DNA of 54,535 nt from Methanosarcinaceae archaeon (GCA_030611265.1 JAUWQD010000015.1:1-54535); one strand, 5' to 3'; positions 1-7,400 are shown, counted from the first letter of the stretch. Made by a program: numbers and translations. Notes: generated by a model not told the origin, from the sequence alone.

Positions 1-1
1 C

Positions 2-178
2 GGCGCAGGGACAGTGACCTTTCTGGGATCGGGTGGGCTTGTGGTTGAAGACTTCAGGGAGGGCGAGAAGATACCATTCGAACTGTCAGGCAACAAAATG
101 CAGGGCAGGTATGCGCTCATCAAGACTGGATTCGAGGGGCAGGAGAATAACAAGAACTGGTTGTTGTTTAAGCGGTAA
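2..178 (+). pseudogene. LigD-type 3'-phosphoesterase, C-terminal half (PE copy A)
   Basis: An open frame running in from the window edge and ending at TAA 176-178 gives 58 residues that match the C-terminal half of the PE copies downstream (shared segments GGLV, FREGEK, LSGNKMQG, and a final NWLLFKR). The PE domain of LigD removes 3'-phosphates and terminal ribonucleotides at DNA ends, and many archaea carry it as a stand-alone protein. Where copies C and D encode TIWDxGG, this copy reads TFLGSGG: the DNA has the same length but the bases are offset by one for a few codons, as if two compensating slips had occurred. The catalytic N-terminal half lies outside the window, so this could be the end of a full gene; I call it a fragment because every other local copy is broken. 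Confidence 0.6.
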
Positions 179-275
179 TGAGGGCAACAGGACTTGTTTT
201 AGCAGATCAAAAACCGCACGCGTGCTGTTTGACCAACCAATAATAGCGGGGGACGCGCGGTGCATATCCAAACTC

Positions 276-512
276 TCATTTTCCATGAAAATGTTTCAGA
301 TATTCTTCGTTGGTCATTCCCGCCTTATTTATCAACTTCTTCAATAAACCGACACCAAGTGTTTTATTTTTATGAACAGGAATAGACAGATGAATCTCAC
401 TATAATCGTTTATCAGGATATAATGACTCCCTTCAATATGGTTCACTTGCCAGCCGGCCACCTTGAAAGCTGACACATGCTTGTCCCCACTTGCTCGTGG
501 TAATCTAGGCAT
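276..512 (-). CDS. hicA: HicA-type toxin
   Basis: This 78-residue protein has the HicA double-stranded-RNA-binding-like fold signature: a basic N-terminus (MPRLPRASG), then GWQVNHIEGSHYIL with the conserved GSH histidine, and an LKKLINKAGMTNEEY end. HicA proteins are mRNA interferases that cleave RNA when not held by HicB. The start codon overlaps the last 8 bases of hicB, so the pair is translated as one unit with the antitoxin first. Length is normal for the family. It sits in the PE-fragment array, between copies A and B. I am confident of the family; activity is untested. Confidence 0.88.
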   Translation of the reverse strand: MPRLPRASGDKHVSAFKVAGWQVNHIEGSHYILINDYSEIHLSIPVHKNKTLGVGLLKKLINKAGMTNEEYLKHFHGK

Positions 513-756
513 ATTCAGCAGCCGTCGCAGTATCTAATAGAATATTCATCTTATTATGAAAATTTGAAGCACTATTTTTCAGGAAATTATCCTTTGCACA
601 CTTAAGTCTCGAATTAAGACATCCCACTATGGCTTCATTAATATTATCCATAGCCTCATCCAATGTGTCCCCTTCCGATAAACATCCCGGAAAGTCCGTG
701 CATTCAACCACATATTTTCCATCTTCATCAGTTTCACAAATGATATTAAATTTCAT
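505..756 (-). CDS. hicB: HicB-type antitoxin
   Basis: This 83-residue protein has the HicB partial RNase H fold pattern: MKFNIICETDEDGKY, the VECTDFPGCLSEGDTLDEA signature, then NINEAIVGCL. HicB neutralises HicA and in many systems represses the operon. It has no obvious extra DNA-binding domain at the C-terminus, so autoregulation through HicB is uncertain. The first ten codons and the upstream region occur again at 3993-4148 in front of the fic gene, which marks this locus as one copy of a segmental duplication. Confidence 0.88.
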   Translation of the reverse strand: MKFNIICETDEDGKYVVECTDFPGCLSEGDTLDEAMDNINEAIVGCLNSRLKCAKDNFLKNSASNFHNKMNILLDTATAAEYA

Positions 757-890
757 TCAATATGTCTCCAATCAGTTTATCATATAACAATATCGAATCC
801 ATACCTAATATAGATATATGCCTATCGAGTCGCAAACTTACATAAATTTCCTATGCCCATCTTTGCGAACCACCACCACCCATGCCCCAA
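737..890. repeat. Duplicated block, copy 1 (hicB start, upstream region, PE leader)
   Basis: From inside the hicB start through the intergenic region to the PE start codon, this stretch closely matches 3993-4148. Shared landmarks include ctccaatcagtttatcat, taatatagatatatg and tttgcgaac followed by atgccccaaatattc. It should hold the divergent promoters for hicBA (leftward) and for the PE gene (rightward); AT-rich stretches are present, but I cannot assign start sites. Confidence 0.75.
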
Positions 891-1247
891 ATATTCACAA
901 TCCAATCCCACAACGCATCACACTACCACTACGACTTAAGGCTTGAGATTGACGGGGTCCTCAAAAGTTTCGCGCTTCCAAAAACACCGCCTACAGAACC
1001 CGGCATCAAACTGCTCGCGATCCAGACAGAAGACCACATGCTTGAATACGCAGACTTCGAAGGTGAAATACCACAGGGGCACTACGGCGCAGGAACAGCA
1101 ACACTCTAAGATCAGATCGAGCTTGTGTTCGAAGACTTCAGGGAGGGCGAGAAGATACTATTCAAACTGTCAGGCAACAAAATGCAGGGTAAATACGCGC
1201 TCACCAGGAACACACCCCGCCCAGACTGCATTTCAGAAGTCAGATAA
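882..1247 (+). pseudogene. LigD-type 3'-phosphoesterase with one in-frame stop (PE copy B)
   Basis: The frame opens at ATG 882 with [25 protein letters not shown], in pieces: the [13 protein letters not shown] segment carries the His, Asp and Arg residues of the PE active site, and GHYGAGT follows later. A TAA at 1107-1109 interrupts it after 75 residues, at the place where copies C and D read IWDxGG. The same frame then continues LVFEDFREGEKI and LSGNKMQG to a stop at 1245-1247. It is therefore the most complete copy in the array, broken mainly by one stop and a changed C-terminus. The last bases overlap the 3' end of the convergent ATPase gene. Confidence 0.8.
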
Positions 1248-2564
1248 AACCTGACCGGGGTCAAACGCCCATCTTCTATATGGGACAAACTCCACCGTGC
1301 CTTCATCCACATCCATAACCTCTGCGTGGTCAAGTGTCACGATATACCCCTTCTTCATCTTGAACGCATCCATTGCACGCCGCAGTCCATCAACCTCGCG
1401 TGCCCTTGTCTTTGTATCTGAAACATCCAGACACACGTTCACAAGTGCAAGTGGAGCAGTACCTTTCCATATCAGGAAATCCACTTCCTTTTTATCCATA
1501 AGGCGGTACACCTCAAGTCCCATTCTCCTGATATCAAGGAACACAGCATTCTCAAGCAACTTTCCACGCTCAAATGAGAAACGATATGATGCTACCATAA
1601 GTAAACCATTATCAACAGCATATACCTTTTTAGGACTTCGCTCTCTTCTGCCGGCAAAGAATGAATGTGTCTCTATGAAAAAAAGGAGGTACGGCTCTTC
1701 CAGATATCTGGAATATCTATCTATAGAATCGAGTGACACCTTCCCTCCAAGTGCACGTCTGGTACCATTAAGTGTAACAGGACCCGGTACAGATGCCATA
1801 AAAGTAGTTGCCACAGATTCCAATTTCTCAATTTCACGCACTTCATACCTTCTGGCAACATCATGATTGATAATATCCCGATAGATCTGAAGTACCATAC
1901 GCTCTTTAATATCCGGTTCAGATGTAAGTACAACCGCAGGAAACGCTGATGCCGAGATGTATTCTGATGTCAGGCTCTGCATACGATCCGCATCTTCCAG
2001 AGGGTCATCGGGATCGAGATCATGAAAACGCATGTATTCCGAAAGGTCAAGCGGAAACACCTCCACATCAAGATGCCGCCCCGTGAGTAGCGTTCCCAGC
2101 TCTCTTGAGAGAAGTTCAGCCGATGAACCCGACACAATAATATGCATATCCGGTCGCATATCCATTTGTATCCTTACCCATCGCTCCCACTCCGGAAGTC
2201 TCTGAACCTCATCAAGTACAAGATAACGTATCCCCTCAGAATCGACAAATGTCCTATGTGCACTCAGTATCTTGTCAAGAAGGGCAGGCCCATCATCTAT
2301 CGGAAGCCGGGGGTCCTCAAAATTCACATACAACATTTGCGATGGAGAAGCAGTTCCACTCTCGATAAGATTATGCATGAACTGTACCATTATTGTTGTC
2401 TTACCACTTCTTCGAACACCTGTCACAACAAGTACCTGACCTGTTGAAGAGAGACGCTCAATTTCATTTATGTACCTCGGTCGGGTAATGCCTGTGAAAG
2501 GGCTGGTCTTCCAGAAATTAAAAGGAGTCAGAATCTCAATTAGTTCCTTGTCATCCATAAGCAT
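1233..2564 (-). CDS. AAA ATPase with DUF4143-type C-terminal domain
   Basis: This 443-residue protein belongs to the large archaeal and bacterial family of AAA_14/DUF4143 ATPases. Walker A is GVRRSGKTT (about residue 50), Walker B is YLVLDEVQ (about 115), and a SGSSAELL sensor-like segment follows. The C-terminal part has KEVDFLIWKG, the PD-(D/E)xK-like pattern often seen in DUF4143. The role of the family is poorly known; members are frequent in variable genome regions and may act like toxin or mobile-element accessory proteins. Its last codons (GQVLSDF) are encoded within the tail of PE copy B, so its present 3' end was probably made when the two were joined. The start at ATG 2564 has a second ATG two codons later. 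Confidence 0.85.
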   Translation of the reverse strand: MLMDDKELIEILTPFNFWKTSPFTGITRPRYINEIERLSSTGQVLVVTGVRRSGKTTIMVQFMHNLIESGTASPSQMLYVNFEDPRLPIDDGPALLDKILSAHRTFVDSEGIRYLVLDEVQRLPEWERWVRIQMDMRPDMHIIVSGSSAELLSRELGTLLTGRHLDVEVFPLDLSEYMRFHDLDPDDPLEDADRMQSLTSEYISASAFPAVVLTSEPDIKERMVLQIYRDIINHDVARRYEVREIEKLESVATTFMASVPGPVTLNGTRRALGGKVSLDSIDRYSRYLEEPYLLFFIETHSFFAGRRERSPKKVYAVDNGLLMVASYRFSFERGKLLENAVFLDIRRMGLEVYRLMDKKEVDFLIWKGTAPLALVNVCLDVSDTKTRAREVDGLRRAMDAFKMKKGYIVTLDHAEVMDVDEGTVEFVPYRRWAFDPGQVLSDF

Positions 2565-2653
2565 TAATTAGATTTAATTAGCTTAAGTACTTTCCGATAT
2601 ATCGGACAAAAAATGCATTTTTTATACGACATACATTGTGAATTTGTCGTGTT

Positions 2654-2915
2654 GATGCCAAATATTCGAAATCCAATCCCACAACGCCTCACACCACCAC
2701 TACGACCTCAGGCTTGAGATCGACGGAGTTCTCAAAAGTTTGCGCTCCCAAAAACACCGTTCACAGAACTCGGCATCAAGCGGCTCGCGATCCAGCCAGA
2801 AGACCACACGCTTGAATACGCAGACTTCGAGGGCGAGATTCCACAAGGGCACTACGGCGCAGGGACAGTGATGATATGGGATAAGGGCGGGCTTGTGTTC
2901 GAAGACCTCAGGGAG
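2654..2915 (+). pseudogene. LigD-type 3'-phosphoesterase, frameshifted and truncated (PE copy C)
   Basis: The DNA is clearly homologous to copy B from atgcc through gaagacctcagggag. Relative to B and D it lacks two bases straight after the start, and it loses another base near aagtttgcgctcc, so no long frame survives. In the later part the frame for [19 protein letters not shown] is still readable. Homology stops at about 2915, where AT-rich DNA leading to the MNT gene begins. Confidence 0.8.
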
Positions 2916-2999
2916 AACCCTTTTTATTAATGAAAGACAAATAAAAGATAATTAATACAAAACAGATGCATAGCATATCAGACATATAAGTGATCAAAA

Positions 3000-3320
3000 A
3001 TGCAGAAACTATCTCCTAAAACATTGGATCAGGTTGTAGCGCAGATCGTAGATGTGGCACACCCTGAAAAGATCATACTCTTTGGGTCCTATGCTCGTGG
3101 AGATGCAAGAGAGGACAGTGATTTTGATCTACATGTCATCGAACGTGAAGTCACAGCCAGACGTGAGGAAACTGTCAGGATTCGGCGCTCTTTGCGATCG
3201 CTTCGGGTACCTGTAGACATTTTAGTCTTTTCAATAAATGAGATTAAACGTTATGGGGATATCATGGGAACTGTGCTGTATCCGGCGCTTCGTGAAGGCA
3301 AGGTGGTCTATGGTGAGTGA
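3000..3320 (+). CDS. MNT-type nucleotidyltransferase (orphan antitoxin-like)
   Basis: This 106-residue protein has the minimal nucleotidyltransferase signature GSYARGDAREDSDFDL (about residues 29-44, GS then DxD) and a third acidic position in VPVDILVF. Proteins of this type usually pair with a HEPN toxin and inactivate it by adding nucleotides or AMP. Here the place where the HEPN gene should start carries only a seven-codon frame (ATG 3310, stop 3331-3333), so the partner appears to be lost. It lies between PE copies C and D and is one of the few cargo genes on the + strand. Confidence 0.8.
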   Translation: MQKLSPKTLDQVVAQIVDVAHPEKIILFGSYARGDAREDSDFDLHVIEREVTARREETVRIRRSLRSLRVPVDILVFSINEIKRYGDIMGTVLYPALREGKVVYGE

Positions 3321-3398
3321 TAGAGGTTGGTAATCGCCCGCCTGTATATGTTGTACCTACACTAACCTTAAATAAGATGTAATTCAAATTTATGCAAT

Positions 3399-3536
3399 AT
3401 GAAACAGCAGCAAAGTCCAAAGATTCGATCTACACCCAATATGATCAAAACCAAAGATGTCGAGAGAGAAACTGAACTAAAGGCAATCGATCGGATACTT
3501 GATCGAAGGTATGAAGTATTGGTAGAACTGGGGTAG
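3399..3536 (+). CDS. Small hypothetical protein (45 residues)
   Basis: ATG 3399 opens a frame of 45 codons ending at TAG 3534-3536. The product is charged and probably helical (DVERETELKAIDRILDRR). An AT-rich box (cttaaataag) lies about 25 bases upstream, at a plausible distance for an archaeal TATA element with a short leader. It ends just before the 3' end of the convergent fic gene. The size and position would suit a small antitoxin, but I see no recognisable family, and an overlapping frame starting at 3392 competes with it. Confidence 0.3.
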   Translation: MKQQQSPKIRSTPNMIKTKDVERETELKAIDRILDRRYEVLVELG

Positions 3537-3537
3537 T

Positions 3538-3990
3538 TTATTTTTCAATATGCGTTTTAATAAACGTTAAACAAAATGAAAACACTTGATTTTCATTTTC
3601 ATTTAAAACACTAACAGGTCTTTCTTCATAAGTGCCATACTCACGTAATCTTATTTTATAAAGATATTTTTGGAATTGAGAAGCTTCAGTAGCTGTATAA
3701 TCGAAATAAAAACCATTCTTTTCCAAAAACATTTCAGTAGCAGTCAATGCTGTTCTATGATTGCCATCAGGAAATGCTTGCAATAAAATTATATTTTTCA
3801 AATAATATGCCGCAAATTCTACAACATTTCGGTTTTCCGGTGCATATTCAATTAATTTTTCAAGATGATAAATCTTAATAGGGTAATCTTCACTTCCAGT
3901 ATACTCGATCCGGCTATCATTAGAAGCACGTATTTTTATATGTTCATTAATATCCAACAGATTTTTTAAAGTGAGAAAATTAAGTGACAT
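3538..3990 (-). CDS. Fic/Doc-family protein with atypical active-site motif
   Basis: This protein of about 150 residues matches the Fic/Doc fold around its core motif, which here reads QAFPDGNHRTA. The family consensus is HxFx(D/E)GN(G/K)R, so the catalytic histidine is replaced by glutamine; I checked this in the DNA (codon CAA on the - strand). Fic proteins transfer AMP, other nucleotides or phosphate onto target proteins, and Doc is the toxin of a phage toxin-antitoxin pair. Loss of the base suggests an altered or lost transfer activity. I take ATG 3990 as the start; it lies inside a remnant of a hicB start, so the gene seems to use a copied hicB promoter. Confidence 0.75.
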   Translation of the reverse strand: MSLNFLTLKNLLDINEHIKIRASNDSRIEYTGSEDYPIKIYHLEKLIEYAPENRNVVEFAAYYLKNIILLQAFPDGNHRTALTATEMFLEKNGFYFDYTATEASQFQKYLYKIRLREYGTYEERPVSVLNENENQVFSFCLTFIKTHIEK

Positions 3991-4021
3991 GGTCAGTTTC
4001 ACAAATAATATTAAATTTCAT
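3980..4021 (-). pseudogene. hicB start remnant (13 codons)
   Basis: On the - strand, ATG 4021 opens MKFNIICETDHVT followed by TAA. The first ten residues are identical to the start of the intact hicB at 756, after which the sequence breaks off. The fic start codon lies within the remnant in another frame. This is direct evidence that fic replaced the body of a duplicated hicB gene. Confidence 0.8.
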
Positions 4022-4148
4022 TCAACCTGGTCTCCAATCAGTTTATCATATAACAACATCTAATCCATATCTAATATAGATATATGCTGATCGAGTTGTA
4101 AACTCACATAAGTTTCCTATGCTGCACCTTTGCGAACAACCACCATCC
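3993..4148. repeat. Duplicated block, copy 2 (hicB leader and PE leader)
   Basis: This matches 737-890 base for base over most of its length, with scattered substitutions, and continues without a break into PE copy D as copy 1 continues into PE copy B. On the left it ends at the junction with fic. The two copies define the edges of a duplication or recombination event. Confidence 0.75.
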
Positions 4149-4487
4149 ATGCCCCAAATATTCGTCCTACAAGAACACAACGCCTCTCACCATCACTACG
4201 ACCTCAGGCTTGAGATTGACGGAGTCCTCAAAAGTTTTGCGCTCCCAAAAACACCGCCCACAGAATCAGGCATCAAACGGCTCGCTATACAGACAGAAGA
4301 CCACAAGCTTGAATACGCAAACTTCGAGGGCGAAATACCACAAGAGCACTACGGCGCAGGGACAGTGACGATCTGGGATATGGGCGGGCTTGTGTTCGAA
4401 GACCTCAGGGGGTGGCTTGTATGCCGTTTCACAACTCTGCGCCCTATGTGCCCTCTGTGGTTGAAATTTTGTTCCATCTTCATTTGA
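4149..4487 (+). pseudogene. LigD-type 3'-phosphoesterase with replaced C-terminus (PE copy D)
   Basis: ATG 4149 opens an uninterrupted PE frame: [16 protein letters not shown] with the active-site His/Asp/Arg set, [14 protein letters not shown], then [14 protein letters not shown] and LVFEDLRG. Homology to the other copies ends at 4410. The remaining frame to 4487 (WLVCRF onward) is translated from an unrelated dispersed repeat. About a third of the domain is therefore missing, including the EGEK and SGNKMQG segments. The N-terminal catalytic half is the best preserved in the array, so a folded partial product cannot be excluded. Confidence 0.75.
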
Positions 4488-4620
4488 ATAACTGGATATT
4501 GGAAAGTGCCGCCCGGTAACTCAAACAATTAACCAACCTCTTGCAACCATAAATCTGCGTAAATCAGTGTTAATCTGCGTCTGAAAAAATTAAAATTAAT
4601 TGCACACACCCACAGTTTTC
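4411..4620. repeat. Dispersed repeat fragments between PE copy D and relE
   Basis: Two fragments are visible. The first, about 4434-4465, contains ctctgcgccc and gccctctgtggttgaa, the complement of the cacagagggc-type repeat also seen near 14805. The second, about 4548-4590, contains aatctgcgtaaatcag and aatctgcgtctgaaaa, half of the inverted repeat found near 16439-16518. Between them, 4511-4540 (gcccggtaactc...aattaaccaacc) resembles the leader of PE copy E at 5142-5172. No gene is visible. Confidence 0.5.
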
Positions 4621-4624
4621 CCAA

Positions 4625-4876
4625 CTATATGTCTTCGTAAACTTTACTGCGATGATCTACTGTCAAAACAAGAACTTGAAGCTTATTCTTTTTGATTGTG
4701 TATAGTACTCGATATTTTCCAATTCTCAGGCTCCAGAGATCGATAGCGATCAGATGTTTTCCTAGCTCAGGATATTTTTCGAGTTGAAAAACCTTTTTTA
4801 GAATCCTGTTTCTCACCAATTTATCGAGTTTTTTCAAATCAGTTTTGAATTTTTGATCAAATAGCAAAACATACAT
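4625..4876 (-). CDS. RelE/ParE-superfamily toxin
   Basis: This protein of about 83 residues has the RelE pattern: MYVLLFDQKFKTDLKKLDK, then the LWSLRIGKYRVLYTI core (arginine-rich strand) and VLTVDHRSKVYED. RelE-type toxins cleave mRNA on the ribosome. I use ATG 4876, which shares its A with the TGA of the antitoxin gene, rather than the upstream TTG. The pair lies between PE copies D and E. Confidence 0.85.
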   Translation of the reverse strand: MYVLLFDQKFKTDLKKLDKLVRNRILKKVFQLEKYPELGKHLIAIDLWSLRIGKYRVLYTIKKNKLQVLVLTVDHRSKVYEDI

Positions 4877-5070
4877 CAATCAAACACCATGTCATCTTTT
4901 GTGAGGTACTCGCCGGAATTAATCCTGTTAAGAGCTTGTTTGACTGCTGTTATGGTCCCCTTCTCAGAGAGAACGTTAATCGTTTCTGTCAAACGATCAA
5001 TGTATTCAATCATATCATCATATTCATCTTTGTAAAGCCAGATTTTGTTAGATTCAATATGAGTATCCAT
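4876..5070 (-). CDS. Antitoxin of the RelE-type pair
   Basis: This small acidic protein of 64 residues (MDTHIESNKIWLYK onward, ending NRINSGEYLTKDDMVFD) lies directly upstream of and overlapping the relE-type toxin, the usual antitoxin-first order. The RINSGEYLTKDD end is typical of archaeal antitoxins that wrap the toxin. An alternative GTG start lies five codons upstream at 5085. No DNA-binding domain is obvious. Confidence 0.75.
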   Translation of the reverse strand: MDTHIESNKIWLYKDEYDDMIEYIDRLTETINVLSEKGTITAVKQALNRINSGEYLTKDDMVFD

Positions 5071-5172
5071 ACAACGTAATTTCACTTTAAACTATTAAAC
5101 ACTTCTGACCATGTTCAATAAACACAACACAATAGCAAAGCGCCGTCCGCCCGGCGAACAATTAACCAACCC

Positions 5173-5454
5173 ATGCCCAAAACATCCATAATTCAATCCC
5201 ACAACGCCTCTCACCATCACCACGACCTCAGGCTTGAGATTGACGGAGTCCTCAACTCCCAAAAACACCGCCAACAGAACCCGGCATCAAGCGGCTCGCA
5301 ATCCAGACAGAAGACCACACGCTTGAATACGCAGACTTCGAGGGCGAAAAGATACTCTTTTAACTGTCAAGCAACAAAATGCAGGGCAGGTACGCGCGAA
5401 TCATTATCGTTCAGTGGGGGGAAGAAGAACTGGCTGTTCTTTAAGCGGAAATAA
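5173..5454 (+). pseudogene. LigD-type 3'-phosphoesterase with internal deletions (PE copy E)
   Basis: The start ([16 protein letters not shown]) matches the other copies. About ten bases are then missing (the LKSFA segment), which shifts the frame, and about 90 bases are missing between two gagggcga motifs, joining DFEGE directly to KILF. A stop follows (cttttaactgtc), then the C-terminal part (acaaaatgcaggg, tggctgttctttaagcgg), which corresponds to the end of copy A. The deletion at a short direct repeat is the usual mark of neutral decay. Confidence 0.8.
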
Positions 5455-5624
5455 AGGAACACGCTAAAAGTAGTTATCATTGTTATGTTGATAATATCCG
5501 AAAACTCTTATATCACATTTTAGACAATTTAAGTATTAGTGGCGGAATGGATTCCTCCGTGAAAATTGCATCCCATCCCATTTCCGTCAGGATTATTATG
5601 ACATAAATAAATGTTTACAACGAG

Positions 5625-5972
5625 GTGAAGATCATCACAGAAGAAAACCCCACAAAGATCGCAGTTGTCAGGTGCGATATAGTATCGGAAGCCTGCCCGG
5701 GTGTTGGATGCTTCATGGCGTTCAACAAACGAAAGATGTATTTCAAAGATTACGATGAAAACGCAGAAATGATTGCCTTTTTCACATGCGGCGGATGTTC
5801 TGGACGGCGTGTATATCGTCTGGTCAAATCTATCAAAAAAATGGGTGTTGATGTTGTACACCTGAGTTCATGTATGCAGATGAAAGATTATCCAAAGTGC
5901 CCGCATATCGATTCGATCAGAAAAACGATCACCGATGCGGGAATAAAAGTTGTAGAAGGTACACATCATTAA
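5625..5972 (+). CDS. CGGC-domain protein
   Basis: This protein of about 115 residues carries the hallmark FFTCGGCSGRRV, plus further cysteines (VRCD, EACPGVGCF, SSCMQM, PKCPH). CGGC-domain proteins are small, cysteine-rich proteins of anaerobes, presumed to bind metal or a cluster; their function is not established. The frame starts at GTG 5625, which lies inside a strong ribosome-binding-like stretch (cgaggtgaag), so the true start may be an unusual codon just downstream. It is followed at 21 bases by the ferredoxin gene and is probably the first gene of the 5625-8017 run. Confidence 0.8.
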   Translation: MKIITEENPTKIAVVRCDIVSEACPGVGCFMAFNKRKMYFKDYDENAEMIAFFTCGGCSGRRVYRLVKSIKKMGVDVVHLSSCMQMKDYPKCPHIDSIRKTITDAGIKVVEGTHH

Positions 5973-5993
5973 AGATCAAAGGAGATGAGATGA

Positions 5994-6362
5994 ATGGTAA
6001 AACGTATGATCGTACACATAGATGAGGACAAATGCACAGGCTGTGGAAAGTGCGTGTCCCCTTGCGCCGAGGGCGCGATCCAGATAATCGATGGCAAGGC
6101 AAAGGTCGTATCAGAAGAACTCTGTGACGGCATGGGCTTTTGTATGGGTATATGCCCCGAAGACGCAATAACAATTGAAGAGCGCCAGACTGTCGAATTC
6201 AATGCCGAGAAAGCAGAGGCACATGAAAAGACCACGGACATCTCTATCAAGTGTTTCAGTTGTGGCGAAGGTGAAGATACAAGGTATCTCCTTCCAATGA
6301 GGCATGAAATGGAAAGTATCTGGGTCTGCACACGCTGTCTTCCTGCACTTATCCACGGGTGA
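5994..6362 (+). CDS. Ferredoxin-like 4Fe-4S protein with C-terminal extension
   Basis: This 122-residue protein has one classical cluster site, CTGCGKCVSPC (about residues 15-25), and a second site reading CDGMGFCMGICP, in which the second cysteine of the CxxCxxCxxxCP pattern is methionine. The second site may hold a 3Fe-4S or incomplete cluster. About 60 residues follow with two CxxC pairs (CFSCGEG, CTRCL) that could bind zinc or iron. GGAG at 5981 sits nine bases before ATG 5994. The end overlaps the start region of the GXGXG protein, which suggests the ferredoxin passes electrons to or from that complex. Confidence 0.85.
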   Translation: MVKRMIVHIDEDKCTGCGKCVSPCAEGAIQIIDGKAKVVSEELCDGMGFCMGICPEDAITIEERQTVEFNAEKAEAHEKTTDISIKCFSCGEGEDTRYLLPMRHEMESIWVCTRCLPALIHG

Positions 6363-6370
6363 TATATTCA

Positions 6371-7351
6371 ATGGACATCGAGATCGAACTAATCTCGCCG
6401 ATTGATAATGTGTGTGATTACACATTTGATTTTTACTGGCAGAACCAGCGACTTGACCCCGCTTCAGTAATTCTGCACCAGTCGGGCACACAGTTTACGT
6501 ACTCCGATCTTGTGGATGCTGTAAGAGGCGGCTCGGACATTCATATCAAAGGCGATGTGGGTGCGCGGTTCGCTTACAGTCTTGGTGTTGACCTGAAACA
6601 CTTTGGTGGGGGTGGCAATTCCGAACCTGCCGGGTGCGTGTTCGTTGACGGGAATGTCGGCGCAGAAGCTGGCATGGGTATGGTGTCAGGTACGCTGTAC
6701 GTGAGCGGAGATGTGGCGCAGCCTTTTGGTAATATCATTGAGATCGGGTCTGATGTGCAGGAATATCGAAAGTTCCGTTCGATCACTGATATCCTTTGCA
6801 ATGGTCTTGATGCCGATACGCTTGTATCGAACAATTTTAATGAGAATGAGCGGCGGTTGACACTTGATGATGGCATCCTTCGCGGAACTCTCGGTGCGCG
6901 CTGTGATCATATGGCAACTATTGTTGTCGAAGGTGATGCCTACAACGGCACGGGTATGCTCATGCGACACGGCACGATAATCATCAAAGGCGACGGCGGC
7001 ATGAACACAGGTGCACACCTCGACGGCGGGACTGTTGTTGTGTTTGGCAGTGTCGGTGAGTTTGCAGGTGCATACATGAAAAGCGGCTCGCTGGTGTTCA
7101 GGGATGCAAAGGGATATGTCGGTGCCGGGATAAAAGGCGGTGCGATATATTCGAAAAAGAAGGTCAAAACAACCCCGCCTGCGGGAAAGTCGCGGATGAA
7201 GGGCAATGACAGCGCCCTGCTTCGCAGTTTACTTGACATCGGGCGCGTGGAATCGATGCTCTACAATAAGTATGAGGTCGAGGAAGAAAAGGAGAGATAC
7301 ATAACTGTCCACATGCGGGACGGCTCTGTGTTGAGACGGAAAGTAGAATGA
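6371..7351 (+). CDS. GXGXG-domain protein (FwdC / GltB3-like)
   Basis: This protein of about 326 residues contains the right-handed beta-helix repeat of the GXGXG family: KGDVGARFAYSLG, VDGNVGAEAGMGMVSG, VEGDAYNGTGMLMRHG, KGDGGMNTGAHLDGG, FGSVGEFAGAYMKSG and GYVGAGIKGGAIY. This fold is shared by subunit C of formylmethanofuran dehydrogenase and by the C-terminal domain of glutamate synthase. Neither the other Fwd subunits nor the glutamate synthase catalytic domains are nearby, so it is a stand-alone homologue of unknown role. ATG 6371 lies nine bases after the ferredoxin stop; the GTG at 6359 overlaps that stop. Confidence 0.82.
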   Translation: MDIEIELISPIDNVCDYTFDFYWQNQRLDPASVILHQSGTQFTYSDLVDAVRGGSDIHIKGDVGARFAYSLGVDLKHFGGGGNSEPAGCVFVDGNVGAEAGMGMVSGTLYVSGDVAQPFGNIIEIGSDVQEYRKFRSITDILCNGLDADTLVSNNFNENERRLTLDDGILRGTLGARCDHMATIVVEGDAYNGTGMLMRHGTIIIKGDGGMNTGAHLDGGTVVVFGSVGEFAGAYMKSGSLVFRDAKGYVGAGIKGGAIYSKKKVKTTPPAGKSRMKGNDSALLRSLLDIGRVESMLYNKYEVEEEKERYITVHMRDGSVLRRKVE

Positions 7352-7400
7352 TCATTCAATAATGCTGTAGTATAGATGATGGAAAATGGAGGCAGATAAT

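Noticed and set aside
882-1247. Pyrrolysine read-through in PE copy B
   Set aside because: The stop is TAA; pyrrolysine uses TAG.
5529-5861. 110-residue frame on the - strand
   Set aside because: It is antisense to the CGGC-domain gene, which has clear motifs.
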